From contig NZ_CP058601.1 in NCBI RefSeq assembly GCF_013402815.2, forward strand, positions 1,488,001 through 1,552,000: a DNA stretch of 64,000 nucleotides. Direction: 5' to 3'. A program made the translations under genes and the position numbers. Positions 7,802 through 15,278 of the stretch are shown one piece after another. The notes under the pieces were generated by a model, which worked only from the letters and a program-made list of their open reading frames with translations, ran no database searches and was not told the DNA's origin. The number at the start of each line of letters is the position of its first letter. The first letter of the stretch is position 1. This DNA comes from Natrinema halophilum (lineage in GTDB: Archaea; Halobacteriota; Halobacteria; Halobacteriales; Natrialbaceae).

Positions 7802-8673
7802 TGGAAGAGATACGTCTGAGCGTAGCCCGCGTATTCCCCGCCCAGGGCCTCACGAATCGCTCGCGACGTCTCTGCGTAGGAGCCGCGATCGCACTGCGGA
7901 TAATACTCCTCGATCGCCGACCTGATCCAGGTATCGAGCGGGACTGCCTCGTCGAACCCCAGCGAAAAGAGAAGCACGCAGTCCGCGACTTTGTCGCCGA
8001 CGCCCACGAACTGCGTCAGGTAGTCTCGAGCTGCCTCGTACTCCAGATCCCGTGCATCGGACGGATGGGCCTCGTCGCGCGCGACCATTTCGGCCGTTCT
8101 GACGACGTAGGGGGCCCGATATCCGAGTCCGAGATCGCGGAGTTCGGCCTCGGTCGCCGTCGCGAGTTGGTTCGGCGTCGGAAACGCGTGGTAGACGCCG
8201 CCATCGAACGGTATTTCCTCGCCGTATTCGCGTGAAAGCGTCGAGACCATCGAATGAATTCGACTCACGCGCATCTGTGCCGAACAGATAAACGAGATCA
8301 ACGTTCCAAATGCGGGATCGTCGACCAACCGCATCCCGCGGTGAGTCTCGTAGGCCTCGCGGAGCAACGGATCGTCCGGTACGGCGTCGGCCATCGCGTC
8401 GAGATCGTCGTCTAGCCGCAGCAGTCGACGAACGATCTGCTCGGCGTCGACCGTCGATTCCCACTCGAGGAGATCACCTGCGGCGTCACGATGGGTTCGA
8501 ACGCGTATCACGTCGGTTCCGACGACCGTCGAGTACCACGCGCCGGGAGCTCGCGTACCGGAGTACATCTCACCGTCCTCGCGCCGCCAGAGGTAGCTCT
8601 GCCCGCTCTCGAGCGTTCGATACAGATCCAGCCCGCCGGCCAGTTCTTCGATCGGGATCGTCCCCGTCTCCAT
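7780..8673 (-). CDS. ogg: 8-oxoguanine DNA glycosylase/AP lyase (Ogg1 type)
   Basis: 297 aa. The N-terminal domain carries GQSYLWRRE (equivalent to the GQSFRW region of Ogg1). The central helical domain has TLISFICSAQMRVSRIHSMV. The helix-hairpin-helix GPD motif FVGVGDKVADCVLLFSLGFDEAVPLDTW contains the catalytic Lys and Asp. It excises oxidised guanine opposite cytosine and nicks the abasic site, a base-excision repair step in the cytoplasm. It converges on the small membrane protein gene. Start as annotated by the METGTIPIEEL N-terminus; no better start is visible. Confidence 0.92.
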   Translation of the reverse strand: METGTIPIEELAGGLDLYRTLESGQSYLWRREDGEMYSGTRAPGAWYSTVVGTDVIRVRTHRDAAGDLLEWESTVDAEQIVRRLLRLDDDLDAMADAVPDDPLLREAYETHRGMRLVDDPAFGTLISFICSAQMRVSRIHSMVSTLSREYGEEIPFDGGVYHAFPTPNQLATATEAELRDLGLGYRAPYVVRTAEMVARDEAHPSDARDLEYEAARDYLTQFVGVGDKVADCVLLFSLGFDEAVPLDTWIRSAIEEYYPQCDRGSYAETSRAIREALGGEYAGYAQTYLFHHLRSSA

Positions 8674-8831
8674 TCGTTGGCCTCTTCGAGGGCGTGGGCA
8701 TTTGCCTTTCGAACCGGCTCGAAGTCAATCGTCCCTGTCGGAAATTCGACACCAACGGAACGGAGTCTGCAATCACCACGTTCGTCGCTATGAAGCGAAC
8801 CTTCTTACTGGAGGCCATAGAATGTGTGAGT

Positions 8832-9320
8832 ATGAATTGCAGGGTTGTCGTCGAAGCTGCCGTGCCGGTATTCGACGTTGAAACTGAAGACGAGGCGATT
8901 CGTATCGCCATCTCGAAGACGGGCGAGATGTTGAACCCTGACCTGAACTACGTCGAAATCAACATGGGCGAGCGAACCTCTCCATCGGGCGAGGAACTAC
9001 CGCCTGCTTTTATTGCGGCCGATGAAGCACTCGTCGCGCTCGAACTGGAGATGACCGTCTTCAACGTCGAGCGTGAAGAACACGCCTCGCGGATCGCACG
9101 AAAGGAGATCGGTCAGCGCCTCGAGAACATTCCACTCGAGATCGAACGCGTCGACGTATTAGAAGACGACTCTGAGGATTCGAGTGCAGCGGCCAGCGAT
9201 TCGACCGATGCCGATTCGACGGATGAGAAAGCAGACACAGACGACGAATCAGTGGCCGAATCAGATAACGAGGGGGACGACGACGAAATTCTCCCCGAAT
9301 TCGAAGACTTGGTCGAGTGA
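8832..9320 (+). CDS. UPF0212 (DUF555) family protein with acidic tail
   Basis: 162 aa from the ATG at 8832 (MNCRVVVEAAVPVFDVET); an in-frame GTG two codons earlier is possible. The first 110 residues match the archaeal UPF0212/DUF555 family (NPDLNYVEINMG, GEELPPAFIAADEALVALE, IARKEIGQRLENIPLEIE). Where many archaeal members carry a CPxC zinc motif, this one reads RTSPSGEE; from memory this is usual in haloarchaea. Residues 115-162 are an acidic, Ser/Asp/Glu-rich tail. Function is unknown. The gene is divergent from ogg with about 158 bases between them. Confidence 0.88.
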   Translation: MNCRVVVEAAVPVFDVETEDEAIRIAISKTGEMLNPDLNYVEINMGERTSPSGEELPPAFIAADEALVALELEMTVFNVEREEHASRIARKEIGQRLENIPLEIERVDVLEDDSEDSSAAASDSTDADSTDEKADTDDESVAESDNEGDDDEILPEFEDLVE

Positions 9321-9469
9321 CTCTGTCTCCGCCGTTGGATTTTGCCGATTTCGCCGAAATGCTGCGTGCGAGATTTTCAGTAGAGAATCGATAACCAGCG
9401 ACACGGCGTAAATCGACCGACAGTCTTACCAGTGGGGGTACTAATCAATCGGAGGATTCGATACGTTTC

Positions 9470-9706
9470 TCAGTCCGCAGTTGCGGCGACTGCTTCCTGC
9501 TCACCCTCGCGCATGTTCGTCGTGATTCCGCCGGCGAGCGCAAAAACAGCAGCTTTGTGGTCAGTTTTCGATTTATGGATCGAGGTCGGCCGAATTCCGC
9601 GCGATTCGTACTCTTCAAGATCGATTTGACAACCGTTCCACTCCGCGCACTGGTTCGATACCTCCGCGAGAAGGCCGTGAAGGTGAATGAGCTCCTGTTT
9701 CTTCAT
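9470..9706 (-). CDS. UPF0058 family protein
   Basis: 78 aa from the ATG at 9706 (MKKQELIHLHGLLAEVSNQC); an ATG two codons upstream gives MVMKK. The KQELIHLHGLLAEV start is characteristic of UPF0058, small haloarchaeal proteins of unknown function sometimes called metal-binding. Cys residues at about 20 and 26 and two His near the start could bind metal. A good TATA box sits about 31 bases upstream on the minus strand, and a palindrome lies immediately behind it. Confidence 0.85.
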   Translation of the reverse strand: MKKQELIHLHGLLAEVSNQCAEWNGCQIDLEEYESRGIRPTSIHKSKTDHKAAVFALAGGITTNMREGEQEAVAATAD

Positions 9707-9733
9707 AACCATGCGGTCCTACCCACTGCAGGG

Positions 9734-9744
9734 TTATATTATTA
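9734..9744 (-). promoter_or_regulatory. TATA box for the UPF0058 gene
   Basis: Read on the minus strand this is TAATAATATAA, centred about 31-33 bases before the ATG at 9706. It is a clear AT island in a GC-rich surrounding and fits a short-leader or leaderless transcript. Confidence 0.6.
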
Positions 9745-9750
9745 TCTTGA

Positions 9751-9768
9751 GTTGCGTTAACACGCAAC
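9751..9768. promoter_or_regulatory. Palindromic candidate operator
   Basis: GTTGCGTTAACACGCAAC: 7-bp arms (GTTGCGT / ACGCAAC) around TAAC. It lies just upstream of the UPF0058 TATA box, where an activator would bind. A related inverted repeat sharing GTTGCGTT and GCAACC is found upstream of the secreted-protein gene at 12796-12816. Confidence 0.5.
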
Positions 9769-9810
9769 CTTTATTGGCAGATTGGTGTGTCACTCTAGGA
9801 ATTGGTTCGA

Positions 9811-9921
9811 ATGCAGTCCCTACGCGAACGAACCACCGGACTGGAAGAGATAATACAGTGTATTACCCGAGTAAGAAAATATTTCTACTCTAATTCCGAT
9901 ATGATGACGACGAAGAGTTAA
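9811..9921 (+). CDS. Candidate 36-aa ORF
   Basis: The ATG at 9811 opens MQSLRERTTGLEEIIQCITR and continues for 16 more residues to TAA. It is short and helix-like, and a TTTATT element lies about 36-42 bases upstream. Length and composition do not prove it is translated. From 9922 to 10306 I see no gene; longer frames there have an Arg-rich composition typical of shadows. Confidence 0.25.
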   Translation: MQSLRERTTGLEEIIQCITRVRKYFYSNSDMMTTKS

Positions 9922-10306
9922 ACAGTAAATACAGATGGAACGATTGCCGGATACACTACCCCACCTTTACTTCGCCTGAGATTACCCGCGTTCGCTCGCT
10001 GCAGGGAGTACGGTATGGATCGGGGAAGAACAGTCACGCAAGCGCCTGCCATGCAGTGAGCGTCTTTCAGTGGTACGCAACGGTGATTGGGAGCGGCACG
10101 CACATCTCGAATTGCCACGGCCATCCCGCGTGCGCTTATTTTCGAACGCCAAGCGCGCGTCAACGCAGTTCGCCACTTCGGTAACAGAAATACACTTTTT
10201 CTGGAGTGGAAATCCCGACGATGGCGTCTCTCAGTTGCTCGCTTTGCCAATCGAAAAGGAAGAGAGGACCGCCGACGAGTCACGCAAATGACGAGACGAC
10301 AGCCGA

Positions 10307-10486
10307 TTAACCGAGTTGCTTCAGCGTCTGTAGGTCGCGATCCGTTCGCATAAATTCGGCAGTCCGGCGAGACGCGTGACAGTTCGGGCAGTGAAACATT
10401 TCGGCGGCGGTCGGGAGTTCGTCCGGAGAAGTCTGCCAATCTTTCGCACATTCTGGGCACAACAGCTGGACGGTCGTTTTATCCAT
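10307..10486 (-). CDS. Small zinc-ribbon protein (haloarchaeal, DUF7836-like)
   Basis: 59 aa from the ATG at 10486 (MDKTTVQLLCPECAKDW). Two CPxC knuckles (CPEC at 10-13 and CPNC at 33-36) form a probable zinc ribbon, and the tail reads RTDRDLQTLKQLG. From memory this matches a small family widespread in haloarchaea (DUF7836, putative zinc-binding); the family number is not verified. The function is unknown. The much longer frame running upstream to 10852 has no resemblance to the family and is not used. Confidence 0.75.
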   Translation of the reverse strand: MDKTTVQLLCPECAKDWQTSPDELPTAAEMFHCPNCHASRRTAEFMRTDRDLQTLKQLG

Positions 10487-10928
10487 GTCATACTCTTTCA
10501 CAGGGGAACTGAAAAACGTTACCGCAGTTCTCCGGGCAGTGGTAAGTTGTGCCTGAAACTCGAGACGGGACGACGTCCCCGGATCGTGGAAGCACCGACC
10601 GCCTCGAGCGTCGGACCGTCCGAACCGGCCTGCGCCGAGGGAGGAGGAAAACCGAGTTCGCGCCGGCCATCGGTGCTTCGTGTTCGATCCACCGCTCGAG
10701 AGTCGCTTCTGATGGGCGTACAAGTGCTTCAGGGACTCACTTTGCGAAAAAACGAGAAGTGGTAAACAGATATTACAGTCGGCTACAGTGCGTCGGTGGT
10801 ATTTTCGACCGAGGAAAAATACCCCGTCCCACAGAACCTGTTCGGGCGCCAACCACGAGGACGGCCTGAACCCGTCTCGGTCATCGTCTCACAGGACTCG
10901 ATGGTGGAGAACGGTTTTACCTGAATTG

Positions 10929-11035
10929 AGGCGCTAGGGCCTCTTCTGTTCACGGCTCCGCCGTTCGCATGGTCAGTGGGACCTTCGGTCCCGCGCTATC
11001 CTCAGCGAGCGCCGAAGGCGAGCGGTAGGGGGGTA
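10929..11035. mobile_element. Hairpin-rich block resembling an IS200/IS605-type end remnant (PATE-like)
   Basis: Within about 100 bases there are several compact hairpins: GAGGC...GCCTC (10928-10943), CGGC-TCC-GCCG (10953-10963) and a perfect GGGACC-TTC-GGTCCC (10978-10992), followed by a GCGAGCG/GGCGAGCGG stretch. The arrangement looks like the palindromic ends left by haloarchaeal IS200/IS605 (TnpB) elements, as I remember them. No transposase or TnpB frame is present nearby. The rest of 10487-11095 shows nothing else. Confidence 0.35.
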
Positions 11036-11095
11036 GTTCACAAAGAGAGTTCCGACGGTTTATCACTCGAAACACACTACTGGAGTGGTCCGAGT

Positions 11096-12766
11096 TCAGT
11101 TTGCCACCCGGTTTCTGAGGTCGAGTTCGTCCAACAGATCGTCGTTGCGATCCATGTCGGTTTCGAGTTCGACGTGGGCAGTTTCGACCATCAGGTTGAG
11201 GACTTCCTGACGGTCTTCTGCGGTCGGATATCGATCATTGAGTGGATCTCCGACGCTGATCTCGAGCGACCAGTACTGGTTGGGATACGCCGTTCGCATA
11301 TTGTACGGCGAATCGTGGTACGCAAGCCGGATAACGTATACCGAGAGGTCTCGTTCTTCATCGTAGACTATTTCGATGACGTCTCGCTGGGGATGGCCGT
11401 TCCCGTGGCTCGGTCGTTGCTCGTTGTTGTAGTGGGCGGCACTCATCGTCTTGCCGTACGCGGCTGGGCCAACCCACCAGAGTACTGCGCCATCGAGGTG
11501 GTGCGGAACGGAGCCCGTGTTCTTGAACAACAGTACCTGATGCCACCACCATCCGTCTCCGTGAATCTCGGCGGACACTTCCATGGGCGAATTGCTGGTA
11601 AAGCCATCACCGCCGAGCGGGTCACCGGTCACCGGATGGACGTTGTCGTCGATCGCATCCAGGACGGCGTTCTCCGAGTAGAGAATCTCGTCGGGCAAAT
11701 TGCGATGAAACGTCCAGCCGACCTTGTTCTCGTGTTCGGGTTGGTCGTGAATCCGGTCGCGTTCCGCGACCTCCTCTGGTTCCTCGCCGATTCCGTCGGT
11801 CGGCCACGGGTCCTGGATCAGCTCCGACGGATCGTTCGTCGATGCCATCGGACCCGCAGTTTCGTCCCACACGTTTTCGCGCGTACTCCCCTGATACGTC
11901 GGCGGTTCCGTCTCGGAGCCGAGCAACATCAATCGTGGCAGCAGCTGACAGGTCGCGTGCGTCGGAAACCCGGCCGATTCCAGGTTCTTGACGTGGTCGA
12001 GCGCTTCGGTACCACAGTCACCCAGCCGCAGGGAGCCGTCTCTGACGCCGGTTCGAACCGCCTCGAGATCGACGTCGTAGCGATCGATCTTCTCCTCATC
12101 GCTCAAATTTTCGGCGGCCGTTCCGACACTCGAGGAAGTCGATCCCGATTCAGCGGGGAGGCTCGCGGAGAACGTGCCCGGGATCTCGCGTTCCTCGTAG
12201 TCCGGATAGAGTTCGGCGAGCGTCGTATCGGCGGTGATCTCGCCAGTGTCGGGTTCGTCTCCGTCTCGACCGACGGTGAGCTCGCCGCTCTCGGTGGCCG
12301 TGTTCCTGGCGGTATCGACGACAGTGAGTTCGATCTGGTATGTCCCCCGCCCGTCGTACGTGTGGGTGATAACTGCGCCCGTCGCAGTCGTTCCGTCTCC
12401 GAGATCCCACTCGTAGGAGTCGATGTCGCCCGTGGAGTCGGAGCCGTCGAGTTCGACTTCCTGGCCCGCCTCGAGACCAGTCTCGAGGCCGGTAATCGTC
12501 GCGCGCAGCCCGGCGTCGGACGCGTCCACTTCGTCCCACGGCCCCCATTCGCCGCCAGTTCCGGGTTCGTTGCCGCGCGTCCACCAGTTGGCTTCCCAGA
12601 CGGAATCGGCGTGGAGGACGCGGTCGCCCTCGGTATAGACGGTCTCTGGATCCCAGGTCGGATAGTCACCGTCCTCGGCGGCGACTGACCCGGTCGCACC
12701 GAATCCTGCCGCCAGTACGGAGAGCTTCGTCGTGTTACTCAGTACGTTCCGGCGTGTTTCCTTCAT
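11096..12766 (-). CDS. Secreted protein with chitin-type carbohydrate-binding module, PKD domain and unknown C-terminal domain
   Basis: 556 aa. The N-terminus (MKETRRNVLSNTTKLSVLAA) looks like a Tat signal with a twin Arg, cleaved after about residue 30. Residues about 36-78 form a CBM5/12-like module (YPTWDPETVYTEGDRVLHA, EANWWTRGNEPG). Residues about 85-165 form a PKD domain (SYEWDLGDGT, ITHTYDGRGTYQIELTVVD). The remaining 350 residues form a domain I do not recognise, rich in Trp and His (GDGWWWHQVLLFKN, VLWWVGPAAYGKTMSAAHY). A role in binding or degrading an extracellular polysaccharide such as chitin is inference from the first two domains. No neighbouring glycosidase is present. Confidence 0.75.
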   Translation of the reverse strand: MKETRRNVLSNTTKLSVLAAGFGATGSVAAEDGDYPTWDPETVYTEGDRVLHADSVWEANWWTRGNEPGTGGEWGPWDEVDASDAGLRATITGLETGLEAGQEVELDGSDSTGDIDSYEWDLGDGTTATGAVITHTYDGRGTYQIELTVVDTARNTATESGELTVGRDGDEPDTGEITADTTLAELYPDYEEREIPGTFSASLPAESGSTSSSVGTAAENLSDEEKIDRYDVDLEAVRTGVRDGSLRLGDCGTEALDHVKNLESAGFPTHATCQLLPRLMLLGSETEPPTYQGSTRENVWDETAGPMASTNDPSELIQDPWPTDGIGEEPEEVAERDRIHDQPEHENKVGWTFHRNLPDEILYSENAVLDAIDDNVHPVTGDPLGGDGFTSNSPMEVSAEIHGDGWWWHQVLLFKNTGSVPHHLDGAVLWWVGPAAYGKTMSAAHYNNEQRPSHGNGHPQRDVIEIVYDEERDLSVYVIRLAYHDSPYNMRTAYPNQYWSLEISVGDPLNDRYPTAEDRQEVLNLMVETAHVELETDMDRNDDLLDELDLRNRVAN

Positions 12767-12795
12767 TTTGTCAAACCTCTGTATCTACTGCAGAC

Positions 12796-12816
12796 TGGTT
12801 GCGTTCCAAGCAACCA
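12796..12816. promoter_or_regulatory. Inverted repeat upstream of the carbohydrate-binding protein gene
   Basis: TGGTTGC and GCAACCA (7-bp arms) enclose GTTCCAA, 30-50 bases before the ATG at 12766. An AT-rich run (TACAATAAAATTTATTACG, about 12836-12854) follows further upstream and may hold the promoter. The repeat shares GTTGCGTT and GCAACC with the palindrome at 9751-9768. The rest of the 12767-13198 gap has no gene. Confidence 0.45.
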
Positions 12817-13198
12817 CTTGTGGAAACTACTATGTTACAATAAAATTTATTACGTATGTACCAGCCATTGTGATCACCGGTAGAGGGGAACATTTCGAGT
12901 TTCGACGGGCGAAATCCCGATAAAACCGTTACTCTGGCCCAAACGCTCCGCTCGACCAAGCGTTATCAGTACCGTAAGGTGGTTTTCCGGTAGTCGACCG
13001 GCGAGACCGGACAGAGGCCCATACTGTAAATAATGTTGTGTCTTTCGAACTCGGATAGACCGAAGACGGCCGATCGATGACGATACGGCGAACTGGCTAG
13101 CCGTTTCGCCGATACGAACCGTCCGTTGATCGGTTGCAGCACGAAAAAAGACCACCCGTAACAGAACGAGTCGCTAGATGACGACGGTCGAACCCGAT

Positions 13199-14176
13199 TT
13201 ACGCGGGTGCAGCCGTGTCAGAGGCCTCGAGCAGTTCTTTGTACCGGTTTCGGATGGTGACTTCGGAGATGCTCGCGACTTCGCTGACTTCGTTCTGGGT
13301 GACCTTCTCGTTGGTCAGCAGCGCTGCAGCATATACCGCCGCTGCGGCAAGGCCAACCGGAGATTTGCCGCTGTGGACACCCTCCTGACGGGCCGATTCG
13401 AGCAGTTCTCGAGCCATACGCTCAGTTTCGTCCGACAGGTCGAGGTCGCTGACGAATCGCGGGACGTAGTGTTCGGGGTCGGCTGGCTTAACTTCGAGGC
13501 CGAGTTCCCGAATGATGTAGCGGTAGGTACGGGTCAGTTCCATCTTCTCGACGCGGGAAACGGCCGAGATTTCGTCGAGACTGCGCGGAGTGCCTGCCTG
13601 ACGAGCGGCGGCGTATAGCGAGGCAGTCGCGACGCCTTCGATCGACCGACCCGGGAGGAGGTCCTCTTCGAGTGCGCGTCGGTAGATGACGCTTGCCGTT
13701 TCACGGACGTTCTCGGGGAGGCCGAGTGCGGAGGCCATCCGGTCGATTTCACCGAGTGCCTGTTTGAGGTTGCGCTCCTTGGAGTCGCGGGTTCGGAACC
13801 GCTCGTTCCAGGTGCGCAAACGCTGCATCTTCTGTCGCTGGCGACTCGAGAGTGCACGTCCGTAGGCGTCTTTGTCCTGCCAGCCGATGTTAGTCGAGAG
13901 GCCCTGATCGTGCATCATGTTGGTCGTGGGCGCACCCACGCGGGACTTCTCGTCTTTTTCGGCGGCGTCGAACGCTCGCCATTCTGGACCGCGGTCGATC
14001 TCGTCTTCTTCCACGACGAGACCGCAATCCTCACAGACTGTTTCGGCGTGTTCGTCGTCCGAGACGAGTCGACCGCCACATTCCGGGCAGCGTTCGCGTT
14101 CGTCGGATACCGCAGTTGTTTCTTCGTCTTCGGTCTCTCTTTCGTTCGTGTACGTCCTGATGCTGGTATCTGTCAT
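13199..14176 (-). CDS. tfb: Transcription initiation factor IIB (TFB)
   Basis: 325 aa. The N-terminal zinc ribbon (CPECGG about residue 30 and CEDCGLV about residue 49) is followed by the B-reader/linker (GPEWRAFDAAEKDEKSRVGAPTT). Two cyclin-like repeats follow: about 125-210 (ASVIYRRALEEDLLPGRSIEG) and 220-320 (ESARQEGVHSGKSPVGLAAAAVYAAALL). TFB recruits RNA polymerase to TBP-bound promoters. Haloarchaea carry several TFB paralogues; which one this is cannot be said. Upstream, an AT-rich region at 14260-14330 with TTTATAAAC suggests a promoter with a leader of some tens of bases. Confidence 0.96.
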   Translation of the reverse strand: MTDTSIRTYTNERETEDEETTAVSDERERCPECGGRLVSDDEHAETVCEDCGLVVEEDEIDRGPEWRAFDAAEKDEKSRVGAPTTNMMHDQGLSTNIGWQDKDAYGRALSSRQRQKMQRLRTWNERFRTRDSKERNLKQALGEIDRMASALGLPENVRETASVIYRRALEEDLLPGRSIEGVATASLYAAARQAGTPRSLDEISAVSRVEKMELTRTYRYIIRELGLEVKPADPEHYVPRFVSDLDLSDETERMARELLESARQEGVHSGKSPVGLAAAAVYAAALLTNEKVTQNEVSEVASISEVTIRNRYKELLEASDTAAPA

Positions 14177-14388
14177 GGTGGATCGGGTGGGTTACTCGGG
14201 GCTTCCGGGTGGGGTAACCAGAAGAAACCCGGTGGCCTCAGCTAACATTGAGTAAGGTCGTAAGCCACATAAATGTTTCGCCTACTTTATAAACAAATCG
14301 GGTTTGCTGTTATATATGTTCCGGTTATATAGCGATTAATCATTTGAGATAGCAGGGGCAATGTTCACACGCTTCCAGAGCGGACGCG

Positions 14389-14676
14389 TTAGTCCACCGT
14401 AAACAGGTGGCCCTCGCATGGGACGTCGAACAGTCCGATGCGAGCGCCTGCGTCGAGCCACGCATGGCCGTACGAGAACGAAGCCAGAGCGTTGACGAGG
14501 TCGTCTTGCTCTCGAAAGTGATTCCCGTCTTCGAGATAGGATGCCGCCATCTCGTAATAGTCGGCTGCTCCCTCGGCCATCGGCGTGCCCTCTGGCGGCG
14601 CTATTTCAGTTGCCTCGAGGGCTTCTGCGAGCAATTCGCCGTACCGATCAGTTTTCTCCTCGAGGTCGGCAGCCAT
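14389..14676 (-). CDS. DUF357 domain protein
   Basis: 95 aa. The helical sequence (MAADLEEKTDRYGELLAEAL, EMAASYLEDGNHFREQDDLVNALASFSYGHAWLDAGARIGLF split over the second half) matches DUF357, an archaeal family of unknown function often encoded near core information-processing genes. Here it lies behind tfb on the same strand but upstream of it in the transcription order, separated by about 210 AT-rich bases, so it is probably a separate transcript. Confidence 0.87.
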   Translation of the reverse strand: MAADLEEKTDRYGELLAEALEATEIAPPEGTPMAEGAADYYEMAASYLEDGNHFREQDDLVNALASFSYGHAWLDAGARIGLFDVPCEGHLFTVD

Positions 14677-15278
14677 AGTCGACGCTCGTTGCTCACGGTC
14701 GTAAATGCATCGTCTCGATCGATCGCAGCACGCAGTAGTGAGTTCCCGGTCGACTCATCCGATACCTTCGACTGGTACGTCCCGATCGTACTTCGGAAAT
14801 AAAGGTACAATCCTCAGTGATCTCAGGTAGCCGCTATTTTCTTTCCGAAGAGGCGACGTTCAGTAGTCTGTTTCCTCCGTTGTCTGAGACTATTACTCCT
14901 CTCTTTTCCGAGAAAACCATTTATTACATCCGGATCGCCGATCACGGCGACAGCAGCAAAAAGGAAACTCGATTCCGTTTCAACTTTGACCCGGGCGTCG
15001 CTCGCGTGCTACTCCCACCGTGGGAATCGATTCGAAGACGCCTTCATCTTCGCTTCGTCGATAGAATCGGTTCAGGGACCCGCATCGAGGAACGGGACCC
15101 GCCTCGAGGAACGATTCGTTACCGGTACCCGAAGGCCTCGAATACGTTACAGGGACCGAACGACCTCGGATTCGTGGAGACCGTTACGAGGGCTGCGAAA
15201 GCTACCCGATCGTCACAGTAAGAGGGGGTCGTTGCTGAGAACGTAATCGGTTTAGGTCCTCTATCCCAAACCTGATAC
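14677..15278. other. Intergenic region with a 19-bp direct repeat
   Basis: No credible gene in about 600 bases; the open frames are Arg/Ser-rich shadows. Two adjacent copies of GGGACCCGC(A/C)TCGAGGAAC occur at 15075-15093 and 15094-15112. Promoters for DUF357 (minus) and the reductase (plus) must lie at the two ends; GTTTAGG at about 15250 is a weak TATA candidate for the latter. Confidence 0.5.

Noticed and set aside
8832-9320. Loss of the CPxC zinc motif in UPF0212 as a novelty
   Set aside because: From memory, haloarchaeal members normally read SPSGEE at this place.
9918-10460. 180-codon minus-strand open frame
   Set aside because: Arg/Ser-rich composition, overlaps the zinc-ribbon gene in another frame and matches nothing recognisable.
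10976-12688. 570-codon plus-strand open frame
   Set aside because: It is the shadow of the secreted carbohydrate-binding protein on the other strand; no family resemblance.
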